Assembly: GCF_963966145.1 (NCBI RefSeq)
Contig: NC_091046.1
Span: forward strand, 14,074,001-14,138,000
Reading direction: 5' to 3'
DNA length: 64,000 bases
DNA from: Tenebrio molitor
Lineage: Eukaryota > Arthropoda > Insecta > Coleoptera > Tenebrionidae
The notes under the pieces were generated by a model. It saw only the letters and a list, made by a program, of their open reading frames with translations, did not search any database and had not been told where the DNA came from. This document shows, piece after piece, positions 25,901 through 36,269 of this stretch. Each line of letters opens with the position of its first letter. Position 1 is the stretch's first letter. The position numbers were made by a program, and so were the translations under genes.

Positions 25901-26980
25901 CATTATAAGATTAGCATTCTGGTTGGCTTCAACCACGTTTAAATAATGCGAAAATGTGATGTCGGCAACCAAGCGAGCACCGTACTGTGATGCCTTTTTG
26001 AAAACAAGAAAATGGCTTGAAGCTACCGAACGCGAGTGGCCGTATAGAGACGGAGTTTCGTATTAATCAAAGAGGTCGTGCTATTAGCGTTACAATTTTC
26101 CCTATCTTATCAGTAGAGGTCGCCAGATGTGCGACCACTTCATAGATGACCGCTTTTTGAACAAAAACAAAATCAGGGTGGTTGTTCCGACTGCCCATAT
26201 CACCACCCTGAAAGGAAACGCCCGAACGTTCGTAAATTTTATTTATTTATTTATAGACAAGTTCTCAACAGATGTTTGTTGGCTGTTTACGAACAATGAG
26301 GTAAATAGGTAAATGTTTATGACACTGCAGTTGTAAATTTTGGTAATTTTTCGCTCTTAATGTTAAAATTGGAACAATTCAAAAGCGTAACCAAAACAAT
26401 TTTTCAGTGTACACCACTTCAGATTCTTACACGGAAGATAATTTAGAACATGTAATAAACATAACTCCAGTAGAAACGAGCCGGACGTTCTGGCAATACC
26501 AGCGACGGGGTTCAGCCCCTATAGATTTGCCACCTTCAAGCGGAGAGAGGCGGGAGCAACTCACCCGCCACACTAGTCTCAACGGCAAGTCGAGTCGCCG
26601 GAAGAAGCAATTGCGGAGGCGCAGTTCTGGCGGGCCTGAAACTGTTTGCTTGCCGGAATCGCATTCTGAAGGATGGACGCGAGTGCTACTGCGTAGACCT
26701 GAAAATCCTGATGCGCTGCTGGCTCGGCGAAGAGGATCACTGCCTATCGAAGTTTTGACTGTTGGACACTCCGGTAAGGATAACCTGTCGCTTTTCACAA
26801 AGCGTTCTCTACTGGTTTTGATGTTATGTTGCGCATATTATAGACAACGCTATTTCACTTGAGTCTGACAGTGTATGCTTTGCCGGAGTAAAAAGAAAAA
26901 TACAATTGGATGCTCTTCCGTGGGTTTCTCATTTTTGTATTGTTTGCATTCACATGTGGCTCACCAGAGAGAATACGTAA
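22955..26980 (+). CDS. PDE7: PDE7 C-terminal tail exons with RRxSxP repeats
   Basis: Exons 22955-23232, 23282-23527, 23582-23862, 23915-24062, 26408-26773 and a probable last exon 26844-26980 (TAA at 26978). All phases agree, and the joined frame totals 904 codons including the stop. The tail of about 527 residues is low in hydrophobics and rich in Ser, Pro and Arg, so probably disordered. Six copies of RRxSxP lie at 23010, 23064, 23927, 24026, 26503 and 26728. Four extend to RRGSxP(I/V)x(L/I/V). RRxS is the PKA consensus, and Arg at -3 with Pro at +2 also suits 14-3-3 proteins; both roles are inference. Human PDE7 proteins are about 450-480 residues in total, so this tail is unusual. If 26774 is not used as a donor, the frame stops at 26862 instead. 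Confidence 0.82.
25386..25537. repeat. Variable-arm palindrome 7
   Basis: The arms are TACGAACCACTTGCG and GCGCATT with their complements, and the centre is GGCACTCGCTCCTTCGTCGC followed by TCGTGC. The right tip ends AACTATTTTTTT. Confidence 0.8.
25792..25887. mobile_element. Family B MITE, 96 bp
   Basis: The ends are TACGGGGTCATTATAAATG and CATTTATAATGACCCTGTA with TA borders. It is the shortest family B copy in the window. Confidence 0.75.
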
Positions 26981-28450
26981 AATGTAATTGCTGACTATTC
27001 CTTGCATGAAAGGGCGAATGGCTTTTACTTGCCACCTCATTGGATAATCCTTTAATTAAATATGTAATTACAGCGATGACCCGTAATTACGGTCTGAAAT
27101 GCCAACAACAGCTTCTTCATATATAAAAATAAATGAAAATGTGAAACTACAATTTCCAAGAATCATTTAGAATTTTAGATTCACTAAACAAAGAATTTTG
27201 AAAAAATGAATATAATCAGATGATCATATCAACTTACAAATCAGCATACATATGTTGTTAAGTGACTTTTTAGACTGATTTTTTTACATGTTTGGAGACC
27301 GTAATCCGGGAACACTCTGTAATTCGTATTGTTGACATTTCGGGAATATATGGATTGGTTGCTATAAATAATCACGTTAAGGATTATCCTCTTGATATTT
27401 GAAATAAACTGAAACATGGAAACTGATTAATGAAATTCTATAAAACAAGGTGCTGTTTAAAATACGTGCATTTTTATATGTTATAAAATGAATGTGTCGT
27501 TTATTCATCGATTGGAGTGTTGCAACTAAAATGTATGTCTTGTACATGTTGTAGTTAAATTTTAAATTGGACTCTTCCATCATCGTGCACGTATTTTATG
27601 AACAAATAGATATATTGTAAAACTGAACATTCCATGTTCTATTGTTTCAGAAGAAAAAATAGAAATATGCTTTGTAAATAGCACACCTGCTGGGCTGTGA
27701 TACTAACGGAGTAATGGATTTTTTCAAAAAAAAAAGTGAGACTTGAATTTTGAAAAGGTCCACGGTGAATACATGTTTTTGCGATCGATTCTTAAAGTTC
27801 CAGGTAACCTGAGATTGTGACTTCACAAACATGACCGGCATGACCGGGAGCGATTTGCGCCCGCAATTCTCCACCAACAAAAATATTTAAAAGTTGGCGA
27901 ACAAAAACTAACTGTGATTTTATTTTCAAGTGTTTTGACGGTTGCCTCTATCGCCAATAGGGCTCTGGACATCACCGTCCAATGTGCAATAAGGACCAAC
28001 ATTCACTGACTGACATCCATCTTCACTAGTTAGCTCATTATTTATAATCATCAAACAAGCCAAATAATCATAAATGTTCTAGTTGTCACTATGATTGTTA
28101 GGATTTTTATGTTTTACATGCGCAGTGTATGTGACGATAGGTAGTTCTTCCTGATAGTAGAGACTAGCGTTAGTAATTTATTTTACACTATGGTTGCGCA
28201 TATTCATCTATTTAATACTTAGTTCACAATGTACAATTCTAAGTACCTTATAAAAAGTATTTTAGTTGTAGTGTTGTTAAGTTTGTTACAGATTTTGAAT
28301 GTGGTGCAATCTTAGTGATTTGATATAAATAACTTTAAACTAAATCAACTTTCTTGATATATTTGTAATGAAACGACTGTTGCAAACCCCGACAGGATGT
28401 TTACTCTGTGTTTTTCTTTTTTTACAAATATTATATAATGTATTAAACAT
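26981..28450 (+). other. Probable 3' untranslated region of PDE7 and downstream sequence
   Basis: AT-rich, no coding signal. A possible poly(A) signal AATAAA lies at 27128-27133, and further weak ATTAAA words follow to 28445. The real 3' end cannot be set from sequence alone. Confidence 0.4.
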
Positions 28451-29526
28451 TTGCAAAGATTTATCAGCATTACTGTAGTTATAGTTACGTTTTAGTAAGT
28501 TCGTTTTTCACCGAAATATTTTATTTAAAAGTCCCGTTGACGAATTGATCTTTGCAAACGTTCTTAGTATACCATACCCTATTGCAACATTACTCTGTAA
28601 TAACTGTTGAATGTGGTTCATTTTATAATGTGCTGTATACTGTATGTATCGTAGTAGGTTGTTGCAGACGTAATAATCAAAATTCCATGACTTGTTAAGG
28701 GATTTACGTTGACTCTGCAAATGTCGTAGGTACATAGGTTCTTTATGAGGTAACGGAGTGACTTTAGTGCATAGAAAGTCATAATTAAGTTTCTTAGCGA
28801 ACAATAGTCTGTCTCTCCTTTCAAACGTACTGCATTAACACATCCACTTTTCCGGTGTCATATTGGGATCAATATTACATACCGTACAATGACCATGGAT
28901 TCTTACACATTTTAAAATATATTTACCTACTTCTTGCTGGGATTCAAATAAGTGTATGTGTTAAATTAAATTGTACCCTAAAAACAACATCCGTCAAATA
29001 GACTTCAAAATATTAAATATACATTTCAGTGTAACGAAACTATCTAATTTCAATCTAGGACCATACAGTTGAACTAACAGGGTTAATACATGATGTGTTT
29101 CAATAAGACTGCTTAGAGAATGACATTAGGGAGGTATACAGACAAAGGGTTATCATAACGACCCTATTGTTACGCTTAATATCTGAGTTCAACATGAGTA
29201 CTCATCGTTTGTGAAATGGTTGATAAATAAATTCATGTTTTTAGTTGGTATTTTTTTTACTCACAACCTTCAAATTATAATTTTTTTCTTTACGTCCAAT
29301 TTTGGACGAATGATTGTTGTAAATGTAAAATATTTAAATAGTGTTCGTCTTTATCTCTAATTAGGAGAATCGAGGCTCCCAATTCTGTATCTGATTGCAA
29401 TGCTCGGAGACGATTCTTTTTTGAACTCCAAATTGAATAAGTACTGTCCCAGAACTGCCTCCCCATAGAAAACATAAACAGGCATGTGCCGACAGCAAAA
29501 GAGACTCCAAGATGCTAAAATAAATT

Positions 29527-29806
29527 CTATAATTGATTCAAAAAATTGAAATTAAAAATTCAAATTTTTGAAGGAACTCTGAAGTTTCAATGCAGTGACC
29601 ATGTTGCTAGGTAAATAATAAAAAACAGTGCGTGAAATGAAAAACAAAAATAGTCGTATGCGTGAAATTGCATTTCACACACTGTTTTGTATGGTTTCTA
29701 TGGTTTCGATCTTACTAACAATGTAAAAAAAAAGACACGTAAGAAAATGACCCACTTCATGCACAGATAACTATGCGTGAATTTCAATTTTTTGAATCAA
29801 TTATAG
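29527..29806. mobile_element. MITE pair, copy 1
   Basis: Inverted ends CTATAATTGATTCAAAAAAT; 280 bp. A central palindrome has CAGTGCGTGAAAT and ATTTCACACACTG arms. It is about 95 percent identical, in the same orientation, to 30280-30559. Confidence 0.85.
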
Positions 29807-30133
29807 AAAAAATAAATTTTCCTGCAGCTCACATTACCGAGTTATAAAGTTTTCAATTTCACGAATCCCAAAAGTTTACCTACTTGGCAACGCGGTCATC
29901 CTACCTTGATGGTGCTCAACTCTGGTCAAGTTTAGGATGTCTTTTTTCGATTATTGCTTAAGATAGGACTTTTTTCTTTAGAATTCAGATTATCACATTT
30001 ACCCAAATACCTACTCCCTTTTTCTCTGGGGAGGCAGTTCTGCGAGATCTGTATATTCTCATGCAGGTTAAAATAAAATTGTTAGACCAAATCATGATGT
30101 TACATTAGTAACACGTATTTTTGTATTTTCCGC

Positions 30134-30279
30134 TAAAATAGTTATTTTTATATTAAGTGCGTGAAGAGAGTGTTTTTTGTGCATGAAAAAGTCTTTTACG
30201 CCGAGACGAAGGTCGAGGCAGTATAAGCCTTTGAATGCACAAAAACATCTTCACGCACGAAATATAAACAATATTTTTT
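30134..30279. repeat. Variable-arm palindrome 8
   Basis: The left tip is AAAATAGTTATTTTTATAT. The arms are AAGTGCGTGAAGA and GTGCAT with their complements, and the centre is CCGAGACGAAGGTCGAGG. Its right tip runs directly into the next MITE. Confidence 0.75.
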
Positions 30280-30559
30280 CTATAATTGATTCAAAAAATT
30301 GAAATTAAAAATTCAAATTTTTGAAGGAACTCTGAAGTTTCAATGCAGTGACCATGTTGCTAGGTAACTAATAAAATACAGTGCGTGAAGTGAAACACAG
30401 AAATAGTCGTGTGCGTGAAATCGCATTTCACACACTGTTTTGTATGGTTTCTATGGTTTCGATCTTACTAACAATGCAAAAAGAAATACACGTTAGAAAA
30501 TGACCCACTTCAGGCACCGATAACTATGCGTGAATTTCAATTTTTTGAATCAATAATAG
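30280..30559. mobile_element. MITE pair, copy 2
   Basis: Same ends and interior as 29527-29806. The right end carries one mismatch (CAATAATAG instead of CAATTATAG). Confidence 0.85.
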
Positions 30560-30799
30560 AAAAAAATCTTTTCGTCTCATAGTTACATGATAGTTACGAG
30601 ACTCGTATATTCGTTGTTGGAGATGTTTAAAGCATTATTCGAATGAAAACAAATTGCATATAATTATAGTTTACACTTTACAGAAATAAAGCAAAAGATC
30701 GTTGTTACAGATATATGTATGTATAAAATTAAAAACAAACAGCAACAGTGACCAATAATTGTACAAGTAACATTCTACAACTATCCAACTATTTAGAAT

Positions 30800-31410
30800 T
30801 TTACTAAGACAGAATTCTTCAGCAGTGTGCAAAACTCTTCTTAACACTTTATTTTCAGGTGCCCACAAAAAAAATCTAATGGAGTAAGGTTTCATGATCT
30901 GCTGAGTCAAATTCTTTTCCTTATAATTTGATTTTTGATTGTCAAAAAATTGCTGCTGATATTCCATTATGGCATGAGAAGTAGGTGCTGTGGCAGAATC
31001 TTGCTGAAAATGTCCATTTTGCAGCTGCTGATCACTTATGAGATTCCAAAATGTGATTGATTCAGAATTGATCATGAAATAAAAAAAAAACATGATTCTT
31101 AATTTTTACTAAGGAAGTAAGGATTAAACCTGTTTGAAGGGAAGTTTTCTCACTGAAATGTGAGGATTCAACCACACCCTCAGTGAGTGTAGAAGGCCTA
31201 CCAGGTGGCTTTCCCTTTTTCTCACTGCCTATATTTAAATAGCGTTCGTTATTCGCATGAAACGTTGCTTAATTAAAGAGAAAGTAATCACCACTTCAGG
31301 AAATTCCTGAAATTAGGTGCTTCAATCGTTATTTTCGACAAAGACACCGTTTCGGAAATACGCCATTCCAATAAAAATGTCTTGTTCCAACGAGAAAACC
31401 ATTTCATCAA
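30800..31410 (-). pseudogene. IS630/mariner-like transposase remnant
   Basis: On the minus strand, from high to low coordinates, one reads MVFSLEQDIFIGMAYFRN (start of the protein), GKPPGRPSTLTEGVVES (the linker after the HTH), GHFQQDSATAPTSH (second catalytic Asp) and SIRFFLWAPENKV (before the third). The order is right but frames shift and large parts are missing. The 140-codon frame at 30671-31093 includes the FQQD part. It is a different family from the remnant at 222-600. Confidence 0.7.
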
Positions 31411-31806
31411 TAGCTGCTTTCCATTCAATATCCTTACGCCCCTGCTGCTTGAAGCCTCATACTGCTCGGAGCTGCTCGAGAGCAGTTATGAAAGGAACGG
31501 TTAAAATGTGCGAACTTTGAGTTGAAATGCCCGTGGTTAAAATCCTAGGTTAAAATGCACATTTGGGCCACACGCCCCTGCACGAAAGGTGGTCCTTGAG
31601 GGGAAAGGGAACGGTAAAACCAATGAGCGGGATGCCCACCGTTTCTAGCAAATGGAACGTGGGGTTTCAAGCTCAGGAGCAGCTCCGAACGGTTCTTTTG
31701 ACCGAATGGAAAGCAGCTATTAGCAACAGATTTTTGCTGTTGATAAAGAAAGTAAGAGTGAAACCCACAGAACACCAAGCCAACAATTGGCAACAAGTTG
31801 CCTGGC

Positions 31807-31846
31807 ACATTTTTTAGTAATGTTGCCGGTCATTACTAAAAAATGT
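31807..31846. repeat. Perfect hairpin next to the hAT insertion
   Basis: ACATTTTTTAGTAATG is followed by 8 bases and its exact reverse complement, giving 16-bp perfect arms. It ends 5 bp before the hAT target-site duplication. Confidence 0.85.
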
Positions 31847-31859
31847 TGTTGTTGTGGTG

Positions 31860-34800
31860 CAGCCACGTAGCTATAGGTGGGCCAGGGTGGGCCTGGCCCA
31901 CCCCAAAATTTTGAGGCCCACCCGTGTGCCCACTTCGGAAAACTTAAGATACACATGGAAGTTTTGAAAGAAAAATAAACTAATTAGTCATTTACGATAA
32001 AAGTGTGATAACTTTAACAAATTGCAATAATATGCAAGAATCTACCGCACACAAATGTATTAAGTAGTTGGTATCCGATTTCATTTCTTCCTTATCGAGG
32101 CTGACTAATTCGGCTCAACAAAAATTGGTTCCGATTACGTACTGTCGAATTTGCAGTTTTATGAAATGGTTCCACGAAGTTTGTATTATATTTATCTTTA
32201 TGGTCAATGACTAAGACTGTTTTCGTCTTTTAGTCTTAGTGTAGTCGAATATTGAGAAGTAACTCGGTTACGGCGCGCTTTTCTTCGTAGTCTTATTCGT
32301 TGTTTAAAATTTTCTTGAAAAATGAGTGGTAAGCGAACTCTGCACGACTATTTTTCTTCTGGTAAGAAGCAAAAAATTAGTGATGATGAAAGTCCAGTTC
32401 AAGATGAATTACAACAACCATCGACTTCTCGTACGAGTACGATTCCAGTAGAATGTCCCGTAATAACTGAAGTAAAATTAAAATCTGATTCTGATTTTGA
32501 TTCGGGTGACGATTCTATTGCCAATGATTTTTCATCTGAAACCGATCTGGATGATGACGATGATGAAAAATCAGAATCAATCGAATTTACCGAATGGTTA
32601 CGTCGTGGGAACGAGTATAGCGCTACCTCAAATGCAGAAAAGGATGTTAACACTAAAAAGTCACCTGGACCAGCTGATCTTTCCCAAAGTCCTGAAGATG
32701 AACCCAAACAACCCGAATTAATATTATTTCCTCGTACAAAATTTGGTAATAAACAAAGACAGTTCAGCAGCGCTTGGTACAAACTCTATCCAACTTGGTT
32801 AGAATACAGTGTATTATGTGACGCCGCGTTTTGTTTTGTGTGCAGACATTTCTCGGTTAATCCCCCTGAGGTGTTTGTTAGTACCGGATTTAAAAACTGG
32901 AAAAGGGCCTTGGAAAGAGATTCTGGATTCAAAAAACATGAGGTCAGCATAGAACATAAAAATTGCCATTTAAAGTGGATCAATTATTCTAAAATAAGAG
33001 CAAACGCTGAAACTTCGGTTATGAGTCAAGTTAACGAGGCTCATAGAGCATTGGTAGAAGAAAACAAAGCATATATGACAATTGTCATTGATATTCTAAT
33101 TTATACTGCAACACAAAATATTGCTCAAAGAGGAAACCGAGAAAATCTGGAGAGCTCCAATCGTGGTAACTTTTTGGAATTATTGGATTTGTTTGCAAAG
33201 CATAATCTGGTTGTGAAAAAAAAAATTGTTGAAGAAGTTTCAAGAAATGCTAAATACACCAGTGCTCAAGTACAAAACGAGATTTTGTTTATTTGCTCCA
33301 AAATGATATTGGATAAAATAAGTGACGAGATTAGACGGGCCTCATGCTTTGCACTAATGTGTGATGAAACAAAAAACATTTCTAAGACGGAACAGATATC
33401 AGTGGTAATCCGATATTATTTAGATGGAACAATTTATGAAAGGTTTATTGGTTTTAGAGCAGCAAAAAATTTGGACGCTACATCATTACTATCATATATC
33501 AAAGAACTTTTAAACCAATGTGGTGTGGATATGCAAAAGTGTATTGCCCAAACTTATGACGGTGCTAGTGTAATGAGTGGCCGTGTAAAAGGTGTACAAA
33601 AACTTTTTCGCGACGAAGTTCCTAGAGCAATATATGTACATTGCTATAATCACAGATTAAACCTGATCACTGTGGATATTTGCAAAAACCTCTCTCACGG
33701 TAAATTATTTTTTGACTTTTTGGAAACTCTGTTTGTTTTTATGTCTGGTTCTGCAGTCCACAGTCAATTTATTGAAACTCAACGACAAATTAATCCTGAA
33801 AAGAAACCTGTTGAACTAAAAAGAATTTGTTACACAAGATGGACCGCACAAGTTCATGCTTGTTCGGCAATTAAAACTCTAGTTACAGAAATTCTAGTTT
33901 TTTTAAACAAATTAATTGCAGACAAGAGTGATCGATCCGCAGAAGCTATTGGAATGTTGCATCAAATTGACTTTAACTTTATTTTTAACTTGTGTATGTA
34001 TTATAAAATCTTAAATTTATTTAAAGGTGTAAGTGATTATTTTCAAAAAGTAACGTCGAATTTAAGTTCAGCAAATATTCTTTTAAAATCTGCCGAAGAC
34101 ACTTTCAAAACAATGAGGAGTAGTGACGATGAATTTTTATTAATATACTTTGAGGCAATTAAAATTTGTGAAAATAATAATATTGACATTCCAAGTGCGT
34201 ACCAAGCAGTGCAGACATCTCGTGTAAAAAAAATGCCGAAACGATTTGAACATTTTGTTGTTAGTGAAAATATAAACATTGAAGACGAAGTGCCGATTGA
34301 TCAGAGACAATTTAAAACGCGTGTGTATTTTCCTACAATTGATCTAATTTTAATGGCAATAAATGAACGTTTTAATAAATGTGCAAGTGTCATTAATGCA
34401 TCTAGTGCTTTGCATCCCGAAAATGATGACTTTTTAAGTTATGAAATTGTGCGACCTCTTGCTGAACATTATAAAATAGAACTTGACAGCTTAAAGGCAG
34501 AATTTACCATTCTTTGTAAAACTATAAAACAATATGAACTTGAAAAAAATATTAAAATTTCGAACATTATGCAGCTATTGGATTTATTAGAAATTTATAA
34601 AATCGTATTTCCTGAAACTTACAAATTAACAGTGATCACACTTACAATACCAGTGTCCAGTGCCGGTTGTGAACGAACATTTTCGTGTTTGAAGAGGTTA
34701 AAAACATATATTAGAAATAAGATGACCAACGAAAGACTAAACCATTTAGCTATTATAAACATTGAACGTTCGACCGCTAAAACTTTAAGTGCAGACGAAA

Positions 34801-34955
34801 TTATTAAAAAGTTTGATGAAATGCATCGTAATAGAAGAATTATTTTACATTAGGTGAGCTTTTTTTTTAACTTTTATATGATTCTGTTGGCCCACCCAAA
34901 AAAAATTGTGGCCCACTCTGGGCCCACCTATTTTTAAATCCTAGCTACGTTGCTG
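31860..34955 (+). mobile_element. Intact hAT transposon, 3.1 kb, with 8-bp target duplication
   Basis: The termini are CAGCCACGTAGCTA (left) and the complement of CAGCAACGTAGCTA (right), 13 of 14 matching and starting with the CAG usual for hAT elements. The element is flanked on both sides by the same 8 bp, TTGTGGTG (31852-31859 and 34956-34963), the hAT target-duplication length. Just inside both ends are clustered GGCCCAC/GTGGGCC words, the kind of subterminal repeats that hAT transposases bind. One uninterrupted ORF fills the interior. Confidence 0.95.
32322..34853 (+). CDS. hAT transposase, ZMYM1-like (843 aa)
   Basis: Intronless ORF, ATG at 32322, TAG stop. An acidic, Ser-rich N-terminus (to about residue 95) is followed by a TTF-type zinc-finger region (WYKLYPTWLEY at 152, CDAAFCFVCRHF at 166-177). 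The DUF4371-like RNase H catalytic core has Asp348 in MCDETKN, Asp413 in YDGASVMSG, a CYNHRLNL motif and RWTAQ. The C-terminal hAT dimerisation region holds PVSSAGCERTFS (777-788), with Glu784 the likely third catalytic acid, and ends with NERLNHLAIINIE. All expected domains are present with no stop or frameshift. Host genes in many animals derive from this family, but the flanking inverted repeats and target duplication show that this copy is still a transposon. Confidence 0.93.
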   Translation: MSGKRTLHDYFSSGKKQKISDDESPVQDELQQPSTSRTSTIPVECPVITEVKLKSDSDFDSGDDSIANDFSSETDLDDDDDEKSESIEFTEWLRRGNEYSATSNAEKDVNTKKSPGPADLSQSPEDEPKQPELILFPRTKFGNKQRQFSSAWYKLYPTWLEYSVLCDAAFCFVCRHFSVNPPEVFVSTGFKNWKRALERDSGFKKHEVSIEHKNCHLKWINYSKIRANAETSVMSQVNEAHRALVEENKAYMTIVIDILIYTATQNIAQRGNRENLESSNRGNFLELLDLFAKHNLVVKKKIVEEVSRNAKYTSAQVQNEILFICSKMILDKISDEIRRASCFALMCDETKNISKTEQISVVIRYYLDGTIYERFIGFRAAKNLDATSLLSYIKELLNQCGVDMQKCIAQTYDGASVMSGRVKGVQKLFRDEVPRAIYVHCYNHRLNLITVDICKNLSHGKLFFDFLETLFVFMSGSAVHSQFIETQRQINPEKKPVELKRICYTRWTAQVHACSAIKTLVTEILVFLNKLIADKSDRSAEAIGMLHQIDFNFIFNLCMYYKILNLFKGVSDYFQKVTSNLSSANILLKSAEDTFKTMRSSDDEFLLIYFEAIKICENNNIDIPSAYQAVQTSRVKKMPKRFEHFVVSENINIEDEVPIDQRQFKTRVYFPTIDLILMAINERFNKCASVINASSALHPENDDFLSYEIVRPLAEHYKIELDSLKAEFTILCKTIKQYELEKNIKISNIMQLLDLLEIYKIVFPETYKLTVITLTIPVSSAGCERTFSCLKRLKTYIRNKMTNERLNHLAIINIERSTAKTLSADEIIKKFDEMHRNRRIILH

Positions 34956-35005
34956 TTGTGGTGTGAGGCCGCCTTTATACTTGTTAATTTTAGAGATTAA
35001 TAATA

Positions 35006-35480
35006 TTAGGCTGTCCAGAAAGTTCTGAGCGTTTTTGAGAAAAATAAATAAATATCTATTAAGTACTTAAAAATTAAACAACAATTAAACTAAATATTCA
35101 CCGTTATTGTCAATGACTTCCAACCATCTTTGTCCCAAAAGCTCAATTCCACAACAATAGAAGATGGGCTCTTTCGTCCCGAACTAACTTCTTCCCCATT
35201 CAGAAATTTCGCAAACCATCGCCGATAAGTAGACTCTTTTACCTTCCCCGCACCTTCAATTCTGCATGTATTTCTTGTGGCTGCTGCCGCTGAATGTCCA
35301 CATTTAAATTCACGTAACATTAAATTACGATTTCGTTCTTTTTCCATGTAACAATCAATTTTTTTTTTACCAGAATTTAAGCAATTGAAAATTAACAAAA
35401 ATTACCAATTGATTTTACATTTATTTTATATCGAGAAACAGAATACCACAAAAACAGCCAGAACTTTCTAGACACCTAAT
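35006..35480 (-). mobile_element. Internally deleted mariner element
   Basis: Ends TTAGGCTGTCCAGAAAGTTC and TTAGGTGTCTAGAAAGTTC (complement), with TA on both sides. Only the beginning and end of the transposase gene remain, so it needs a transposase from elsewhere to move. Confidence 0.85.
35085..35347 (-). pseudogene. Mariner transposase, HTH region joined to C-terminus
   Basis: From ATG at 35347 the frame reads MEKERNRNLMLREF, a helix-turn-helix region (STYRRWFAKFLNGEE), then shifts. The typical C-terminus LGQRWLEVIDNNGEYL appears in another frame before the TAA at 35085. The whole catalytic core is deleted. The HTH part alone remains open for about 86 codons. Confidence 0.8.
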
Positions 35481-35781
35481 ATTAAATTAAATCATTAAAT
35501 TTTAACCAAAAATAGTTGCTTCATTAAAAAAACTTAACTAGGCCCAACCCAATCTGTAATAGCGCATAACTTGCGCCAATGGCGTATCGTCCACTGTAAA
35601 AGACAGGGCGCACTGGTGCATTTATTGTAACATAAAGTACATAAAAACGCTTAACACCATGTTGCTGAGGTTAAATGAATGCCACTGGCGCCAATGCGAT
35701 GCGAGACCCGATGGGCCGTTTACGGTCATAAAAGGTTACTGGAGAAGGAACGATTGGCATCACTTTCAATGCACTAGAGCT

Positions 35782-35995
35782 GGTGCGTTATCTCTTGACA
35801 CGCGAGTTAAAGTTGCGCAGAAGACTAAATTCAGACGACTAGTCACGAACGGCTCCCACCCGTTCTAAAAAATCGCCGTACGCCGTACTACGATATTGTT
35901 GAATTGCTGCTGAACCGATCTTTGCCGATAATTCTCCTTCTCCCTGCTAAACTCCTCCCACCGCGCACCTCGCGTGTCAAGAGAAAATGCACTAG
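35782..35995. repeat. Inverted repeat with CTCTTGACACGCGAG arms
   Basis: Two inverted blocks of about 33 bp enclose GC-richer sequence. Probably an eroded MITE; no TA-flanked ends were assigned. Confidence 0.5.
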
Positions 35996-36269
35996 CTATA
36001 CCAACACAGGGCGCCTTCCTCCCTCTCAATTTAACTTCCTTGCTTAAGACAGATTTACCGCATTATCTATCACAGCTGCCTTGTCTGTCGCATTAATTTG
36101 TTACTACATATAAACTTATATCAGTACAAAAATCAAAGTTTATCAATAACAGTTGTGATTCAACTTCTTTTATTATTTCAATCATGAACGAAAATAAATA
36201 TAACAAAGTAAGAATGTTTGCTTTATTTGCCCTTATATGTATACAGGGACACATTTTTTTGAAATAATA

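Larger units (their letters stand above)
24950..26080. mobile_element. Inverted-repeat element of about 1.1 kb in a PDE7 intron
   Basis: The ends share TTTGATTAATACG and ACTCCGTCTCTATACGGCC in inverted orientation. The interior holds a variable-arm palindrome (25386-25537) and a family B MITE (25792-25887). No transposase was recognised. Confidence 0.6.

Noticed and set aside
26427..26798. 123-codon frame on the minus strand
   Set aside because: Antisense shadow of a PDE7 tail exon with verified splice phases.
32399..32782. 127-codon frame on the minus strand
   Set aside because: It lies wholly antisense to the hAT transposase ORF and has low-complexity composition, so it is a shadow frame.
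32322..34853. Domesticated ZMYM1-like host gene
   Set aside because: The ORF is framed by hAT inverted repeats and an exact 8-bp target duplication, so it is best called a transposon.
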